A DNA stretch of 7,499 nucleotides from Halothece sp. MAG (GTDB lineage Bacteria; Cyanobacteriota; Cyanobacteriia; Cyanobacteriales; Rubidibacteraceae): positions 1 to 7,499 of the forward strand of contig JAHEOB010000151.1 of assembly GCA_018610095.1 (NCBI GenBank). The letters run 5' to 3'. The notes beneath the pieces are model-generated. The model was not told where the DNA came from and searched no databases. It saw only the letters and a list, made by a program, of their open reading frames with translations. Shown here piece by piece: positions 6,070 through 7,499 of this stretch; position 1 is the stretch's first letter, and each line of letters starts with the position of its first letter. The position numbers and the translations under genes were made by a program.

Positions 6070-7499
6070 ATGCAAATTATAATTGGTATCATCGGTATTA
6101 TCATTGGAATTAGTGGCATTATTACATTATTCGTTTTTATCCGTAAAAAGAACAATGAAATCAGAAAACTAAAAAAAGAGTTTGAGCAGGAAAAGCAACA
6201 GTTAGAAAAAGAACACTACAAGCGAGTTGAAGAAGCGACGCAACGCTTACAGGAAGATTATAACGCCAAATTAGAACAGCAACTGCAGGAACAAGTAGAT
6301 GCCAAAGTGCAAGAAAAACTGGCTGTTGCTGATAATGCTGATAACTCCGAAGAGGTAGAACAGTTACGACAAGAATTAGAACAAGCCCGTCAAAAACTAG
6401 CCTCCCAAAGTGATTATCAACAACAAGTGGAAGAGTTACAGAAGGAACTGCAACAAACTAACGCTGACTACCAAAAGCAAATTGAGACCTTAGAGCAAGA
6501 AAAAGAGAGCGCGATCGCGCAAACTCGGAGCGAATACGAACAGCAACTAGAAGAACTTCGTCAAGAAATTGCCAACTTAAAACAAGCGACACCTACAACA
6601 GAAACGACTTCTACCACTCAGCAAACTACTGTTACGGAAACGACTTCATCGGATACTGAGTTGCAACAACAGGCAACCCAAGCCGAACCGTTAATTCCAG
6701 AGCCTGAGACAGATTTCACTCCTCAAGAGACGGATTTAACTGAACAAGAAACTTACCAAGACAGTGAAGCTGAATTAGATGAAACCTTAATAACCAGTGA
6801 TTGGGAGTCCTCAGCTACGGAAACGGAACAGGAAACTAGAGAAGGTAGTGATAAGCTAAGCGAATCTGATGAGATTGAAGCCTTAGACGAGTTTGACGAA
6901 GTATCGTCTCAAGAAGAATCAGAACCTAGTGCTAGCGATTTACAAGACACAACGGAAGCAATAGAAGAAGAAAGTGAGACCACCTTTGCATTTGCTCCAC
7001 AAGAAAGTACACAAGCCAGAGACGAAACGGAACCAGAGGAACTTGAAGCCTTAGACGAGTTCGACGAATTATTTGCTCAACAAGAAGCAGAACAAGACTC
7101 ATTTGGAACCACTTTTGAACAACCTGAGTCCGCCCAAGCCAGTGAGACAACCGAACAAGATGACATCGAATCATTAGATGAGTTTGATGACCTATTTTCT
7201 GAACAAGCCGAACAATCAGAAGCGAGTTACCAGAGTCCGCGTACAGAACAAGAGATTGAACAAGAACTTGATGCTTTAGAAGAATTTCTCTCTGAGGAAG
7301 AACAATCAGAATCGAGTTCTAGCATTTCACAACAACCCACTGAAACGGAACAAGAACCCTTTGAACAACCAGAAGCCACTCCAAGCAGTGAAAGCACTCA
7401 ACAGGAGGAATTCGAAGCCTTAGATGAAGAGTTAGGAGAACTCGACGACTTTGATGAGGTCTTCTCGGAACAAGAATCAGAATCTAGTTCTACTACTTC
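6070..7499 (+). CDS. Membrane-anchored coiled-coil protein with acidic repeat region, 3'-truncated by the window edge
   Basis: Unrecognised family; 476 codons are visible and no stop is reached. Residues 2-24 are one hydrophobic helix very rich in Ile and Gly, followed by the basic stretch RKKNNEIRKLKK (25-36). By the positive-inside rule the rest should be cytoplasmic. Residues about 30-172 are charged and Gln/Leu-rich with a heptad-like pattern, as in a coiled coil. From about 172 onward the chain changes to Thr/Ser/Gln/Glu-rich, low-complexity and very acidic: by hand count about 100 Asp/Glu against four Lys/Arg (R257, K262, R317, R391). It carries five copies of an LDEFDELF-like motif. 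I see no cysteine and only one Trp (W245). The layout of an N-terminal helix facing out, a coiled coil and an acidic tail resembles bitopic proteins such as ZipA, EzrA and the N-terminus of RNase Y, but no homology can be claimed. A folded C-terminal domain could lie beyond the window. Confidence 0.92.
   Translation, partial: MQIIIGIIGIIIGISGIITLFVFIRKKNNEIRKLKKEFEQEKQQLEKEHYKRVEEATQRLQEDYNAKLEQQLQEQVDAKVQEKLAVADNADNSEEVEQLRQELEQARQKLASQSDYQQQVEELQKELQQTNADYQKQIETLEQEKESAIAQTRSEYEQQLEELRQEIANLKQATPTTETTSTTQQTTVTETTSSDTELQQQATQAEPLIPEPETDFTPQETDLTEQETYQDSEAELDETLITSDWESSATETEQETREGSDKLSESDEIEALDEFDEVSSQEESEPSASDLQDTTEAIEEESETTFAFAPQESTQARDETEPEELEALDEFDELFAQQEAEQDSFGTTFEQPESAQASETTEQDDIESLDEFDDLFSEQAEQSEASYQSPRTEQEIEQELDALEEFLSEEEQSESSSSISQQPTETEQEPFEQPEATPSSESTQQEEFEALDEELGELDDFDEVFSEQESESSSTT
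6511..6518. repeat. HIP1 octamer GCGATCGC inside the coiled-coil gene
   Basis: Exact octamer within a 12-base palindrome (6509-6520), encoding Ser-Ala-Ile-Ala (residues 147-150) in the coiled-coil segment. Confidence 0.9.
6874..7470 (+). repeat. Five-copy acidic LDEFDELF-type repeat within the coiled-coil gene
   Basis: Motif copies begin at residues 269 (IEALDEFDEVSSQ, 6874-6912), 325 (LEALDEFDELFAQ, 7042-7080), 366 (IESLDEFDDLFSE, 7165-7203), 400 (LDALEEFLSE, 7267-7296, degenerate) and 448 (FEALDE then LDDFDEVFSE, 7411-7470, with a 7-residue insertion). Each is followed by an E/Q/S-rich tail such as QESESSS. Three copies (325, 366, 448) are preceded at exactly 17 residues by a Phe that starts FAPQES, FEQPES or FEQPEA (F308, F349, F431). 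Those positions are 41 and 82 residues apart, so the underlying unit is 41 residues (123 bases). Copies 1 and 2 share 24 bases with one mismatch (6877-6900 and 7045-7068), which suggests duplication within the gene. Confidence 0.8.

Noticed and set aside
6932..7174. 80-residue minus-strand frame opposite the acidic repeats
   Set aside because: It is a Leu/Val-rich antisense shadow of the Glu/Gln/Asp-rich codons of the plus-strand gene; no ribosome site or recognisable product.
6874..7470. The DNA repeats as a CRISPR array or intergenic tandem repeat
   Set aside because: They are inside an open frame, keep the reading frame, differ at many positions, and lack uniform spacers.

Overview
The window looks like chromosomal DNA from a cyanobacterium. 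Six exact copies of GCGATCGC, the HIP1 octamer that is highly over-represented in many cyanobacterial genomes, occur in 7.5 kb. The AT-leaning codon use and the gene types fit this. The species cannot be fixed from the sequence; a unicellular, chroococcalean-type genome is only a guess. I see no mobile element, CRISPR array, tRNA or rRNA.

Layout, left to right: (1) the 3' part of an ammonium transporter gene on + (amt, its 5' end outside the window); (2) a shared convergent terminator; (3) acetyl-CoA synthetase (acs) on -; (4) a 103-base divergent spacer carrying a HIP1 palindrome; (5) queC on +, the enzyme that makes preQ0; (6) only 10 bases between convergent stop codons; (7) on -, an exported zinc-dependent N-acetylmuramoyl-L-alanine amidase with a bacterial SH3-like domain ahead of its catalytic domain; (8) a 186-base divergent spacer; (9) on +, a long open frame running off the right edge, encoding one membrane helix, a coiled coil, and then a very acidic, repetitive, probably disordered region.

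The first three complete or near-complete genes are housekeeping: ammonium uptake, acetate activation to acetyl-CoA, and 7-deazaguanine synthesis for tRNA queuosine. Genes alternate in strand, so no operon is evident and each gene probably has its own promoter. The one possible functional pairing is the divergent amidase and coiled-coil genes, which share an upstream region; both products sit at the cytoplasmic membrane or envelope.

The most unusual element is the right-hand protein. From about residue 172 to the edge (about 305 residues) I count roughly 100 Asp/Glu against four Lys/Arg. Within that stretch a motif of the form E-L-E-A-L-D-E-F-D-E-L-F-S-E-Q recurs five times, partly in a 41-residue period. 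I do not recognise the family. The repeated motif looks like an array of short binding sites, but that is inference.
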